The notes under the pieces are model-generated. The model saw nothing but the letters and a program-made list of their open reading frames with translations, was not told the DNA's origin and searched no databases. Shown here one piece after another: positions 1 to 6,546 of a stretch of DNA of 30,057 nt. This DNA comes from a virus, in IMG/VR virus record IMGVR_UViG_3300044619_001653, positions 1 to 30,057 of that record; one strand, given 5' to 3'. A program made the position numbers and the translations under genes. Every line of letters starts with the position of its first letter. Within the stretch, counting starts at the first letter, position 1.

Positions 1-1135
1 ACTTCTGAACAATCTGCTTTACATAGGTACGTTCTGATTCGAGACCACCGTCGTTAGAGTAGTAAGGATAGATACAAACATCAGCGGCTTCTTGTAGTGT
101 GAACCCGTCACAGATGAGACCAGCGGCAGCAAGCAGTGTACGAGTAGAGATAGCCGTAGAGATACGTGAACCATCGAGTGCTTCAACCTGTGTGGCGTTA
201 TACACATCAGCGAGAATCTCCACCGTCTTTGCATCCATTGTAGGACAGGTCATCGAGACAAGCTCCATCTGTTGTTGCTTGTTGAGGATGTCCATCTCAA
301 GGATTTGGAAACGGTCAGCGATAGCACGGTCAATCTGACGTGTTGACGTGTACTCCATACCGATGTTCGCGGTAGCAATAAAAGAAACACCGTTGGCTAC
401 CTTGATAACAGGAGACGTTGGTGATTCGTCTACACGTACATACCGTTGTGATTCATCGAGAACAGTCATGAGGATGTTCCAAGCTTCAGGGTGAGCACGT
501 GACAACTCATCAAGAAGGATAACCGCGTTCTCTGTTTGAAGAGCCTTGATGAACGTAGAGTCAGCGAAGTAAGTACCGCTGTCCTTATTGAAGTGGGTGT
601 TACCAATCAGTGTAGAACGTGGGTCTTGTGTAGCACCGAGGTTGAAGTAGAAGAACGGACGTTCCATCGCATTAGCAACCGTGGTAACTGCGAGTGTCTT
701 ACCACAACCAGCAGGACCTGTAATCATAAGGTTCTTACCACGAACAACCGAACGTACAAGATACTTCCACTTCACGTCAGAGAGGATAAGAGTCTTTGGA
801 CGAATGTCAGGTGACGTGTGAATCATGTTCAGAACCGCTTGTTCGTTCTGTGGTGCAGTCAATGTAAACTCCTTCGTGGTAGATTGTGTTGTAGGTTGTG
901 TACGGAAGTTATCAGGGCAAACGTCGTTAGTGATACGAACGTTACCACCTGCAAACATCTTGAAACAAATATCATTGAAACTACCGTCACGATCTGTACC
1001 ATAGTTACGGATGAGACGGTCGATACCTGCCTTACCGTCGGTATAGTAGTTCTTCTCGTTACCGTCCATATCGCGCACTGTCCAGTAACCGTCAACAACC
1101 GAAGCCATGAGGTAGGTGAAAGATTGGTTAGCCAT
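1..1135 (-). CDS. MoxR/CobS-type AAA+ ATPase (C-terminus beyond window edge)
   Basis: About 378 codons are readable from the ATG at 1133-1135 to the left edge, with no stop. Residues 1-95 are an unrecognised N-terminal region. The AAA+ core follows: Walker A GPAGCGKT at residues 140-147, Walker B VILLDE ending at E210, a sensor-1-like FIATAN segment, and downstream arginines (RQIDRAIADRF) typical of MoxR/CbbQ/CobS ATPases. Such ATPases remodel targets together with a VWA-domain partner, and one is encoded at 9544-11679. The gene has its own promoter (1177-1207) whose spacer palindrome recurs only at the VWA gene, and an ACACAAGGA ribosome-binding leader. The family call is strong. The target is unknown; chaperone-like remodelling is inference from the family. 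Confidence 0.9.
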   Translation of the reverse strand, partial: MANQSFTYLMASVVDGYWTVRDMDGNEKNYYTDGKAGIDRLIRNYGTDRDGSFNDICFKMFAGGNVRITNDVCPDNFRTQPTTQSTTKEFTLTAPQNEQAVLNMIHTSPDIRPKTLILSDVKWKYLVRSVVRGKNLMITGPAGCGKTLAVTTVANAMERPFFYFNLGATQDPRSTLIGNTHFNKDSGTYFADSTFIKALQTENAVILLDELSRAHPEAWNILMTVLDESQRYVRVDESPTSPVIKVANGVSFIATANIGMEYTSTRQIDRAIADRFQILEMDILNKQQQMELVSMTCPTMDAKTVEILADVYNATQVEALDGSRISTAISTRTLLAAAGLICDGFTLQEAADVCIYPYYSNDGGLESERTYVKQIVQK

Positions 1136-1176
1136 TGTGTTGTCCTTGTGTGTTTGTGTGTTGTGAACTTATGATA

Positions 1177-1207
1177 CAAAACTACGGAATTTTTCCGTAA
1201 GAAACAA
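1177..1207 (-). promoter_or_regulatory. Bacteroidota-type promoter for the AAA+ ATPase, with spacer palindrome
   Basis: Read on the minus strand: TTG (1207-1205), a 20-nt spacer, then TAGTTTTG (1184-1177), which matches TAnnTTTG. The spacer contains TTACGGAAAAATTCCGTA, an inverted repeat with 7-8 nt arms. The same promoter with the same palindrome occurs at 9472-9502 upstream of the VWA gene. Transcription would start near 1170, about 35 nt before the ATG. Confidence 0.8.
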
Positions 1208-1212
1208 GCCCC

Positions 1213-1221
1213 TGTGGATAA
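1213..1221 (-). promoter_or_regulatory. DnaA-box-like site TTATCCACA
   Basis: An exact match to the E. coli DnaA box TTATCCACA on the minus strand, 5 nt upstream of the ATPase promoter's -33 element. The AAAAAGTTATCCACA context recurs at 8489-8502 and 9454-9467. The match is seen; DnaA binding is inference, and a phage regulator could equally use the site. Confidence 0.55.
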
Positions 1222-1226
1222 CTTTT

Positions 1227-1251
1227 TAAGTCCTTGATTTATAAGGACTTA
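1227..1251. repeat. TAAGTCCTT/AAGGACTTA inverted repeat
   Basis: TAAGTCCTT (1227-1235) and AAGGACTTA (1243-1251) are perfect 9-bp arms around a 7-nt loop. On the minus strand the repeat begins immediately after the TGA of the gene at 1252-1527 and precedes the ATPase promoter. No U-tract follows, so an operator or an RNA-processing hairpin is as likely as a terminator. Confidence 0.8.
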
Positions 1252-1527
1252 TCAGATACCCTGTGGAAACCATAGTGAATCTTCACTACCTACACGAGCA
1301 TAGAACTTACCACCAGAGAAGTTACATACCCATTGATACGTTCCTTCACCGATGTCTTCATGAGGAACAAGTCCATCATACATCTCATCGAGGAGGTCGA
1401 AGGCAATATCGTTTGAAAGTGCGATTGTGTCTGTGTCATTCATATATGACTGAATGTCACTGTATGCTTGGTTGGAGAGTGTGAGTTGTGCAATCATTGG
1501 TGCCTCTTCGCAAAAGGTGATTTTCAT
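1252..1527 (-). CDS. Hypothetical small phage protein, 91 aa
   Basis: I do not recognise this protein. It has a mixed acidic composition without signal peptide or membrane segment, and the C-terminal half is aromatic and glycine-rich (GTYQWVCNFSGGKFYARVG). The chosen ATG (1525-1527) shares its A with the upstream stop in a TAATG overlap, which indicates translational coupling. An internal ATG at 1497 is the alternative start. It is the last gene of a four-gene minus-strand unit that begins at the 2362-2393 promoter, and it ends on a TAAGTCC repeat. Confidence 0.7.
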   Translation of the reverse strand: MKITFCEEAPMIAQLTLSNQAYSDIQSYMNDTDTIALSNDIAFDLLDEMYDGLVPHEDIGEGTYQWVCNFSGGKFYARVGSEDSLWFPQGI

Positions 1528-1754
1528 TAGTTACCGAACGTCTTGATGTTGAACATATTGTGAATACGTGTTGATGCGTCAACGAAAGAGTAACCTGCGT
1601 GTTGAGCGAACTTCTGACAAGACTGTGCGAATCGTGTATAGTCGGAGTGGTCACGGTTCGTATAGAACGAACGAAGAGCGGAACCTGTTTCTTCTGCGAG
1701 TGCCCAATAGGTTTCGCCTGAGCACGGTGTAGGGAAAAGTGTGAGCTGTGACAT
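1527..1754 (-). CDS. Hypothetical small phage protein, 75 aa
   Basis: Unrecognised. The start MSQLTLFPTPC at 1752-1754 is preferred over a longer reading to 1814 because ACACAAGGG, the SD-like leader used throughout this region, lies just upstream, and because the longer version would overlap the preceding gene by about 55 nt. The middle carries an aromatic and charged segment (SFYTNRDHSDYTRFAQSC). No membrane segment is visible. It is coupled to the following gene by a TAATG overlap. Confidence 0.65.
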   Translation of the reverse strand: MSQLTLFPTPCSGETYWALAEETGSALRSFYTNRDHSDYTRFAQSCQKFAQHAGYSFVDASTRIHNMFNIKTFGN

Positions 1755-1758
1755 TAGA

Positions 1759-1980
1759 TTACCCTTGTGTGTTTGGAGTGTAATAAACTGTTCGTTCCAT
1801 GAGAAGAGTCTCATTCTGTTCGGGAGTCAATAAGCCCATGGCGAACTTCATCTCGTCCCATGATGATACAGATGTGACTGCTGTGTTTTCATACTTGTGA
1901 GCGAAATCAGATGCGTTCTCCCAATTGAACGTCATCATTGATACACGACCGTTGGTCGCGAGATAGAGTGAAGGAATCAT
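1759..1980 (-). CDS. Hypothetical small phage protein, 73 aa
   Basis: Unrecognised. The start MIPSLYLATNG at 1978-1980 overlaps the upstream stop as TAATG, with GGAG about 14 nt upstream. A TTG start at 1995 is possible but less likely. The sequence is soluble-looking, with a run of charged helix-forming residues (WDEMKFAMGLLTPEQNETLLME). It belongs to the four-gene minus-strand unit 1252-2327. Confidence 0.65.
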   Translation of the reverse strand: MIPSLYLATNGRVSMMTFNWENASDFAHKYENTAVTSVSSWDEMKFAMGLLTPEQNETLLMERTVYYTPNTQG

Positions 1981-2327
1981 TACTTGTTTCTCCAAATGTT
2001 TGACTTTGACTTGATAGATTCGACTGATGACGGGATAACACTTTCACCTGCGTTCATATGGAACGTCTCGTTGATTTGATTCAACATACGTTCACGTCCA
2101 AGATTCATACCAGCATCAAACCCATCTTTGTATTGAGCATCCGCCGTGTTATAACCAATACCTTGTAGAGTTGTTTCAAACGCAGTGAGAAGAGCATAGT
2201 CGGACATACTCTTGACTGACTTGTAATAACCGTGAACATCAATCTGACGGAGACGAGCTTCCAACTGCTCACGGAGCGAGAGGTCTTTCAACTCTCTATT
2301 GACGTGGGGATATTCGTGAAGTTCCAT
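1980..2327 (-). CDS. Hypothetical early phage protein, 115 aa
   Basis: First gene of the minus-strand unit, 35 nt downstream of the promoter at 2362-2393, with CACAAGGAC as ribosome-binding leader. The protein is largely helical and charged (LSLREQLEARLRQIDVHGYY), with a glycine-containing turn DGFDAGMNLGRERML. It has no signal peptide, membrane segment or recognisable catalytic motif. Position under a strong early-type promoter suggests a host-directed or regulatory role, but that is inference only. Confidence 0.7.
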   Translation of the reverse strand: MELHEYPHVNRELKDLSLREQLEARLRQIDVHGYYKSVKSMSDYALLTAFETTLQGIGYNTADAQYKDGFDAGMNLGRERMLNQINETFHMNAGESVIPSSVESIKSKSNIWRNK

Positions 2328-2361
2328 TAGGTTGTCCTTGTGGGTTGTTTTTTCTAATACA

Positions 2362-2393
2362 CAAACCTACGGAATATATTCGATATATCCAAA
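2362..2393 (-). promoter_or_regulatory. Bacteroidota-type promoter, minus-strand arm of divergent pair
   Basis: On the minus strand TTTG (2393-2390), a 20-nt spacer, then TAGGTTTG (2369-2362). The spacer starts GATATATC and ends ATTCCG, as in the promoter at 3410. It drives the unit 1252-2327. Two DnaA-like sites with one mismatch lie upstream (TTTTCCACA at 2399-2407 on plus, TTATCCCCA at 2412-2420 on minus). Confidence 0.8.
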
Positions 2394-2425
2394 TGTTTTT
2401 TTCCACACCAATGGGGATAACTTTG

Positions 2426-2530
2426 TAAGTCCTTATAAATCAATGGGTTAGAGAATAATTAATTTTTATTCATAATCTAAGTCCTTATAAATAAGGCACT
2501 TACGTTAACCCCAATGAAATCAAGGGGTTA
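2426..2530. repeat. Inverted-repeat cluster in the divergent intergenic region
   Basis: This stretch between the two divergent promoters holds a half-copy TAAGTCCTTAT (from 2426), an imperfect hairpin TAAGTCCTTAT/ATAAGGcACTTA (2478-2502, one bulged C), and a second stem TAACCCC (2506-2512) with GGGGTTA (2524-2530). No gene is visible here. The elements belong to the AAGTCC family found at 1227, 3363, 8387, 9429 and 13974. Confidence 0.65.
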
Positions 2531-2550
2531 CAATTATGAACAAAAATTCA

Positions 2551-2582
2551 TTTGGATATGTGGTGGAAGTTCCTTATGTTTG
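2551..2582 (+). promoter_or_regulatory. Bacteroidota-type promoter for the SprT-like gene
   Basis: TTTG (2551-2554), a 20-nt spacer, then TATGTTTG (2575-2582), a full TAnnTTTG match. It overlaps the 5' part of a longer possible reading frame from 2552, which shows that the true start of the downstream gene is the later ATG at 2615. Confidence 0.75.
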
Positions 2583-2614
2583 AGGATGTCTCAAATCATA
2601 CCCAAGAAAACCCA

Positions 2615-3100
2615 ATGATAAAAACTGCCCGTCTTAAACGTCATGACCGTTCGTGGTTCTACAAACCAGATAAGAACATTGCACTATACAACTTATCACG
2701 TCGGTCAATAACAGAAGAAGAACTGAATGAGTTCTTTGACTATGCACTACAATGGTGCCAAAAGAAGTTCGGTAAGGTAAAGGGAAAGGAACTGCCCCAC
2801 ATCGAATGGGAGTGGAACGAACCGTGGTATCAAAAAAAGAAATTGCTAGCACTATATGATAAGGAAGACAACGTTGTTTCTATCAGGATACAAGGACACC
2901 GTACTATATACAACCTTGCTAATACGGTTATACATGAGTACATACACTACCTACAACCAACACACGCTAACTGGTATGAGAGGTATGACAAGATGTATGG
3001 GTATCAAAACAACCCATATGAGATAGAGGCATACCACTTAGGAGACCTATACTCCGTAGAGTGCGCCAAGATAGTAGTGGGGTGGATGGGTAGGAGGTAA
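2615..3100 (+). CDS. SprT-like zinc metallopeptidase, 161 aa
   Basis: The protein contains HEYIH at residues 107-111, preceded by the hydrophobic helix YNLANTVI. A downstream NPYEIEAYHLG segment (133 onward) can supply the third zinc ligand. This is the layout of SprT/Wss1-like minigluzincins, which in cells cleave proteins bound to DNA. Start: a frame open from 2552 exists, but 2551-2582 is the promoter, so the ATG at 2615 (MIKTARLKRHD) is chosen. It stands alone between a divergent promoter region and a gene-free repeat tract. The substrate is unknown. A phage role in clearing DNA-bound host proteins or protein-DNA crosslinks is inference. Confidence 0.8.
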   Translation: MIKTARLKRHDRSWFYKPDKNIALYNLSRRSITEEELNEFFDYALQWCQKKFGKVKGKELPHIEWEWNEPWYQKKKLLALYDKEDNVVSIRIQGHRTIYNLANTVIHEYIHYLQPTHANWYERYDKMYGYQNNPYEIEAYHLGDLYSVECAKIVVGWMGRR

Positions 3101-3110
3101 CGAAATAACA

Positions 3111-3300
3111 CCCCCATATGAGGAGGGTATATACACCCTATATACCCCATAGGTATATACGCCATATACCCCTTATATAACCCCCTTTTAACCCCTATAA
3201 TACCCTATATACCCCCAAATATAGGGTATATAAGATACCCCAAAATAGGGGGTATAGGGGGGTATAATTACCCGTAAACCCCTATGGGGGAGGGGGGTTC
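3111..3300. repeat. Gene-free C-rich/G-rich TATACCCC repeat tract
   Basis: There is no reading frame worth reporting. The first half of the tract is dominated by CCCC/TATACCCC units and the second half by GGGG/GGGTATA units, so the region folds on itself. Clear stems are TACCCTATAT (3201-3210) with ATATAGGGTA (3219-3228), and ATACCCC (3235-3241) with GGGGTAT (3249-3255). Function is unknown; an origin, a packaging or pausing site, or a structured RNA are all possible. Confidence 0.6.
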
Positions 3301-3362
3301 GGTAAATGCGATTTAGGTGTTTTTCTATCGGGGTCAATTTTTTCATATAGGAAAATTTGTCC

Positions 3363-3389
3363 TTAAATCCTTACGGTGTAAGGACTTAA
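3363..3389. repeat. AAGTCC-family inverted repeat
   Basis: TTAAATCCTTA (3363-3373) and TAAGGACTTAA (3379-3389) form 11-bp arms with one non-Watson-Crick pair around CGGTG. A DnaA-like site with one mismatch (TTTTCCACA, minus strand, 3395-3403) sits between this repeat and the promoter at 3410, the same order as in the other cassettes. Confidence 0.7.
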
Positions 3390-3409
3390 CCTAATGTGGA
3401 AAACTTTTA

Positions 3410-3441
3410 TTTGGATATATCCCCAAAATTCCGTATCATTG
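3410..3441 (+). promoter_or_regulatory. Bacteroidota-type promoter for the 3.47-7.5 kb gene chain
   Basis: TTTG (3410-3413), a 20-nt spacer starting GATATATC and ending ATTCCG, then TATCATTG (3434-3441), one base off TAnnTTTG. The first gene starts 30 nt downstream at 3471 with an AGGAGA ribosome-binding site. It is the only promoter I see for the whole overlapping chain. Confidence 0.75.
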
Positions 3442-3470
3442 TAATTCATTTCATTCACTCAGGAGACATT

Positions 3471-3668
3471 ATGTCTAACATCAAGTTCATCATCTATCAA
3501 TCATTTCGTGACAATCCCGAAGTGTTGGTAACTACGCCAGAGTTAGAACAAGAGTTCATCGAAGAATGGTTCGGTGACGGTAACGAACGGTATCTTCCAG
3601 ACTACGACCGTACAGAACACAATGAGACAGGTATTCTTATTCGTAACGAAGGTCTGAGGGTACTGTGA
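3471..3668 (+). CDS. Hypothetical small phage protein, 65 aa
   Basis: Unrecognised acidic protein (MSNIKFIIYQSFRDNPEVLV...). The frame is open from 3396, but that part is promoter; the ATG at 3471 follows AGGAGACATT at proper spacing. It ends in a TGATG overlap with the next gene. First gene of the long early chain. Confidence 0.65.
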   Translation: MSNIKFIIYQSFRDNPEVLVTTPELEQEFIEEWFGDGNERYLPDYDRTEHNETGILIRNEGLRVL

Positions 3669-4000
3669 TGGTAGATTGGTCAAAAGAACGATTGGAAGAC
3701 ATGAGGAGGTTTGACGACCTTCGAGGTCTTCCAAAAGATGTGCTAACAAAGGATGTTGTCATCTCTATATGTGAAGACATTATCGACCACTTTAACATAC
3801 CAAAGGTAAGAGACTTTTACTTTTGGAAAGAAAAGGACGGTAAGAATGAATCCTACTACATCACATTCGGTTGGTACAATCTAATCGGTTCTCTACTCTA
3901 CCAAACAGGTGTCCAACACAACGGTACACTTTCACACTATCATCCTGACGCTTGGTCAATAATTCAATCAAAACTCCCACAACTTTCAGAAACAACATGA
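3668..4000 (+). CDS. Hypothetical phage protein, 110 aa
   Basis: Unrecognised. It begins MVDWSKERLEDM at the ATG sharing its A with the previous stop. A charged helical N-terminus is followed by an aromatic-rich stretch (DFYFWKEKDGKNESYYITFGWYN). No signal peptide or membrane helix is visible. It overlaps the HAD-like gene by ATGA, so the two are probably co-translated. Confidence 0.65.
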   Translation: MVDWSKERLEDMRRFDDLRGLPKDVLTKDVVISICEDIIDHFNIPKVRDFYFWKEKDGKNESYYITFGWYNLIGSLLYQTGVQHNGTLSHYHPDAWSIIQSKLPQLSETT

Positions 4001-4290
4001 TAATCTACGTTGACATAGACGAGACGATATGTCACTACGAGGGTAAACGGGAGTACCCACTCGCCGTTCCTTTAAAGGACAATATCGCCAAGATAAACAA
4101 GTTATACGATGAAGGACATCACATCACGTACTACACTGCTCGTGGTGCCATCAGTAAGAAAGACTGGTATGACCTTACAGAGACCCAACTAAACGAATGG
4201 GGATGTAAGTATCATCATCTCAGTGTTGGTAACAAACCACACTACGACCTACTAATCTGTGACAAAACAAAACGTATTGAGGAAATATGA
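3997..4290 (+). CDS. HAD-superfamily phosphatase-like protein, 97 aa
   Basis: MIIYVDIDETICHYEG places HAD motif I (DxDxT) at residues 6-10, and YYTARG about 40 residues later fits motif II (T/S). The C-terminal DLLICDKTK lies where the motif IV acidic residues of small HAD proteins occur, although one acidic position appears to be Cys. There is no cap domain. Similar minimal HAD proteins are common in large phages and are often annotated as nucleotidases or polynucleotide 3'-phosphatases. The substrate cannot be read from sequence. The start is the ATG in an ATGA overlap with the previous gene; earlier in-frame starts lie inside that gene. Confidence 0.75.
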   Translation: MIIYVDIDETICHYEGKREYPLAVPLKDNIAKINKLYDEGHHITYYTARGAISKKDWYDLTETQLNEWGCKYHHLSVGNKPHYDLLICDKTKRIEEI

Positions 4291-4616
4291 ACAACAACAT
4301 TGAAAAAGTAATTCGTGACGGTAAGGTTGCCGTACTCGTATCTCGTGGGTACGGTGCTGGTTGGTCAACGTGGACAGACGAAGTAGAGACGTATCTATTC
4401 CATCCAAAGTTGGTTCAAATGGTGGAAGAAGAACGCCACAGTGAAATAACAACAGAGTGGATGGAACAAGAACTCGGTCTCGATGTTTCCTACACAGGTG
4501 GTACAGACGGTCTTGAAATTCAATGGGTTCCAGTTGGAACACAGTTCGTTATCCACGAATATGACGGTCACGAATCACTCAGAACTATTGACGACTTTTA
4601 TTGGATGACTGCCTAA
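4287..4616 (+). CDS. Conserved-looking hypothetical phage protein, 109 aa
   Basis: Unrecognised function. It starts by ATGA overlap with the HAD-like gene. Notable is the early segment VAVLVSRGYGAGWSTW (residues 13-28), a glycine-rich turn of the kind seen in small conserved phage proteins, followed by an acidic helix region and a C-terminal beta-rich part (FVIHEYDGHESLRTID). It is soluble, and ends in a TAATG overlap with the next gene. Confidence 0.65.
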   Translation: MNNNIEKVIRDGKVAVLVSRGYGAGWSTWTDEVETYLFHPKLVQMVEEERHSEITTEWMEQELGLDVSYTGGTDGLEIQWVPVGTQFVIHEYDGHESLRTIDDFYWMTA

Positions 4617-4945
4617 TGAAAAACAACATGAACACAGAATGGATAACAGACCGACTGCCAACGGCAGAGGATGCACTCACAGATGGTAGCGTTTGGACAT
4701 TTTACGATGGCAAGGTTATGATGTGGTCATACGACGGCGTTCAACTCGGTACACCATGGCAACGAATCCCAACTCCCGAACCTTACGTCAAACCTAAACG
4801 GTGGACGGTGGAGTTCAGCGCCTATGACAACACATGGATTATGCGTGACAACGTTGAAGGTTGGGTACGTCTATTGTACATTGATAGATGTCACAGGGAT
4901 GCCGCTCAACAAATCGAAGACATTTACAACAAGGTGAATCCGTGA
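4616..4945 (+). CDS. Hypothetical phage protein, WITDR/PW-type, paralogue of 6116-6421
   Basis: Starts at the ATG in a TAATG overlap (MKNNMNTEWITDRLPTAED). Shared with the gene at 6116-6421 are WITDR-x-PT-x-x-D at the N-terminus, a central G-x-PW with a proline-rich P-x-P stretch, and P-x-RW. These match in order and spacing, so the two are probable paralogues. WITDR..P proteins with an early W and a central PW resemble a group of small phage proteins of unknown function. No membrane segment is present. Confidence 0.7.
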   Translation: MKNNMNTEWITDRLPTAEDALTDGSVWTFYDGKVMMWSYDGVQLGTPWQRIPTPEPYVKPKRWTVEFSAYDNTWIMRDNVEGWVRLLYIDRCHRDAAQQIEDIYNKVNP

Positions 4946-5148
4946 AAACACCCCTATCGGAACGAATCAGACCTAATTCAGAAGCCGCCCCGTGGGTGAT
5001 TGACGAAGTAAAGAAGTTAGAGAAACAAAACAAGATAATGTTGGACGCCATCAAGGAGGCAGTGAGTTATCCCGATGACTACTATTGGCGTATTATCAAC
5101 GAACTATTAGAAAAAACACTACAAGACGTAGAAGGAGAAAATCAATGA
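4942..5148 (+). CDS. Hypothetical coiled-coil protein, 68 aa, GTG start
   Basis: The GTG at 4942 overlaps the preceding TGA (GTGA). The protein reads (V/M)KTPLSERIRPNSEAAPWVIDEVKKLEKQNKIM. A heptad-like helix (EVKKLEKQNKIMLDAIKEAV) suggests a short coiled coil. An upstream ATG at 4888 would overlap the previous gene by 58 nt and is less likely. Function unknown. Confidence 0.6.
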   Translation: MKTPLSERIRPNSEAAPWVIDEVKKLEKQNKIMLDAIKEAVSYPDDYYWRIINELLEKTLQDVEGENQ

Positions 5149-5312
5149 CAAGGAAAACCCAACGAATCGTATATGGACTCTTCGTCCTCGGAATATGTAT
5201 TGCCTTCTCTGCCGCGATGGCAATCGGTACGGGTATGTTCGGACAATGTAACAATCAACAGGAATCGGAATGCCGGTGTTCCTGTAATCAAAATGAAACC
5301 CGGAATAAATAA
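5145..5312 (+). CDS. Small membrane protein with Cys-rich tail, 55 aa
   Basis: Starts by ATGA overlap at 5145. A basic N-terminus (MTRKTQR) precedes one hydrophobic helix (about residues 8-30), followed by a short hydrophilic tail with four cysteines (CNNQQESECRCSC). The arrangement suggests an inner-membrane protein with its tail outside the cytoplasm. Function unknown. Confidence 0.6.
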   Translation: MTRKTQRIVYGLFVLGICIAFSAAMAIGTGMFGQCNNQQESECRCSCNQNETRNK

Positions 5313-5719
5313 TGTTCTACAAAAAGAATATCAAACCCATGAATGAATCAAGGGGAACCCATGTTCCACACTCAATCATTCAACCTCCACCTAAACCCTA
5401 TCATCGAGAACATAAACCTGAAAAAGAAATGACAACCTACAATCTACTCATCCTCGATAAGGCGATTCAACATCACTATGAATCAGAGGAGGTTATCTGT
5501 CCTTCTCAAGAAGAAGTAGAGGATGCACTCGCAGATATTTCGTTAGAGATTCAAAGATTGAAGGAGGAGAAGGCAGAACTTATGGTAACTCTGAATGGGA
5601 TTCAAAACGTCCTAAAGGGAAATCCCGTAGTGACTGAATTTGACATGGTAGAGATGATTCACAAGATACAATCAATAACATTCATTGGACTAAACAAAGT
5701 AAAAGGAGAAAAGGAATGA
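5312..5719 (+). CDS. Hypothetical phage protein with coiled coil, 135 aa
   Basis: The ATG shares its A with the upstream TAA. The first ~40 residues are polar and proline-rich (SIIQPPPKPYHREHKP). A helical segment follows with a strong coiled-coil character (about residues 75-100, SLEIQRLKEEKAELMVTL). A second possible start, MTTYNLLILD, lies at 5429. No family recognised. Confidence 0.6.
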   Translation: MFYKKNIKPMNESRGTHVPHSIIQPPPKPYHREHKPEKEMTTYNLLILDKAIQHHYESEEVICPSQEEVEDALADISLEIQRLKEEKAELMVTLNGIQNVLKGNPVVTEFDMVEMIHKIQSITFIGLNKVKGEKE

Positions 5720-5988
5720 GTGGTGGACGTTTCGGATATTCGCAACATAGGTTGACCGAGATGGTCGAAGAGATAGAAACGGTCATTCAAAACAATGGTG
5801 TAAAAGACCAATGGGGTTATGCCGATAACTTCTCGGAGGAAACCATTGGAGAGTTTCGTAATGGAATTGCCGCACTAAAACGTGCTTATGTTTACGCACA
5901 ACGTATTGATTGGTTAGTTTCTTCTGATGACTCTGAAGAGGGCTTCCATGAAAGATTGAAACACGATTTGAAGGGATTAGAAGAATGA
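5716..5988 (+). CDS. Conserved small phage protein, MSGGRFGY-type, 90 aa
   Basis: The opening MSGGRFGYSQHRLTEMVEEIE resembles small phage proteins that start with S-G-G-x-F-x-Y followed by a charged helix; their function is unknown. The remainder is helical, with FSEETIGEFRNGIAALKRAYVYAQRIDWL in the middle. It starts by ATGA overlap and ends by ATGA overlap with a very small membrane protein. Confidence 0.7.
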   Translation: MSGGRFGYSQHRLTEMVEEIETVIQNNGVKDQWGYADNFSEETIGEFRNGIAALKRAYVYAQRIDWLVSSDDSEEGFHERLKHDLKGLEE

Positions 5989-6131
5989 TTGAAATAGTTA
6001 TGTTTTTTTCGGGATGGTGGTACTTCTCGAAGTTACGTCAACGAATAGAGTTACTTGAGATGCAAGTAATGTTATTGTCTACACCGAAGAATGAACAGGA
6101 AAAGGAGAGTGAAGAATGGTCAATTGGATAA
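5985..6131 (+). CDS. Micro membrane protein, 48 aa
   Basis: A short frame starting by ATGA overlap at 5985, reading MIEIVMFFSGWWYFSKLRQR then IELLEMQVMLL. One hydrophobic helix (residues 2-14) is followed by a basic and amphipathic helix. It ends 16 nt inside the next gene. Support comes from the coupling pattern shared with its neighbours and the membrane-helix signature, not from homology. Confidence 0.5.
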   Translation: MIEIVMFFSGWWYFSKLRQRIELLEMQVMLLSTPKNEQEKESEEWSIG

Positions 6132-6421
6132 CGGATAGAGAACCGACAATAAAGGACGGCGACCCATTGGGTAATGTTCTGACGGTCTCACCGATTGGGG
6201 AAGTTATCACCGAGAGGTTCAATGTAGTGGTGAAGGGTATGCCGTGGATGCCGACACCTGTACCACCTAAACGACCCTCGACTCGGTGGCACTTGGGTTC
6301 ACAACCAAACTTTCTGACTGATGGGGAGTTTACCGTTATTGTATCAGGTGGTGAAAACAAACGTGAACGTGATAAGGTTGTAACTGTTATATTAGAAACG
6401 TTAAATATGGAGTTACCGTAA
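6116..6421 (+). CDS. Hypothetical phage protein, WITDR/PW-type, paralogue of 4616-4945
   Basis: MVNWITDREPTIKDGDPLGN aligns with the N-terminus of 4616-4945. The central GMPWMPTPVPPKRPSTRW aligns with that gene's GTPWQRIPTPEPYVKPKRW. The C-terminal third has diverged. No membrane helix or catalytic motif is visible. The start is the ATG at 6116 after GAGTGAAGA, and the gene ends in a TAATG overlap with a micro membrane gene. Confidence 0.7.
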   Translation: MVNWITDREPTIKDGDPLGNVLTVSPIGEVITERFNVVVKGMPWMPTPVPPKRPSTRWHLGSQPNFLTDGEFTVIVSGGENKRERDKVVTVILETLNMELP

Positions 6422-6546
6422 TGGGTATCTTTAAAGTAATAATGACCGCGATTGTTCTTCTTTCTATCCTCGGAGGAACACTCATGATAACTCGATGGGG
6501 ATTGGAAAAGTTTATAAACTTCTTCTTACAACGAAAGGTAAAGTGA
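6421..6546 (+). CDS. Micro membrane protein, 41 aa
   Basis: MGIFKVIMTAIVLLSILGG is a single membrane helix, followed by a basic amphipathic tail ending in FFLQRKVK. It is coupled on both sides: TAATG at the start and TGATG with the exonuclease-like gene. No family recognised. It is supported by the tight coupling and the helix. Confidence 0.5.
   Translation: MGIFKVIMTAIVLLSILGGTLMITRWGLEKFINFFLQRKVK

Noticed and set aside
536-1174. Plus-strand open frames opposite the ATPase gene
   Set aside because: Their proteins have shadow composition, while the minus-strand frame encodes a clear AAA+ ATPase over the whole stretch.
1759-1995. Longer start (TTG at 1995) for the 1759 gene
   Set aside because: The ATG at 1980 in a TAATG overlap fits the coupling used throughout the region and has GGAG upstream.
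3111-3300. CRISPR array in the TATACCCC tract
   Set aside because: The units are short, irregular and overlapping, with no constant repeat and spacer length.
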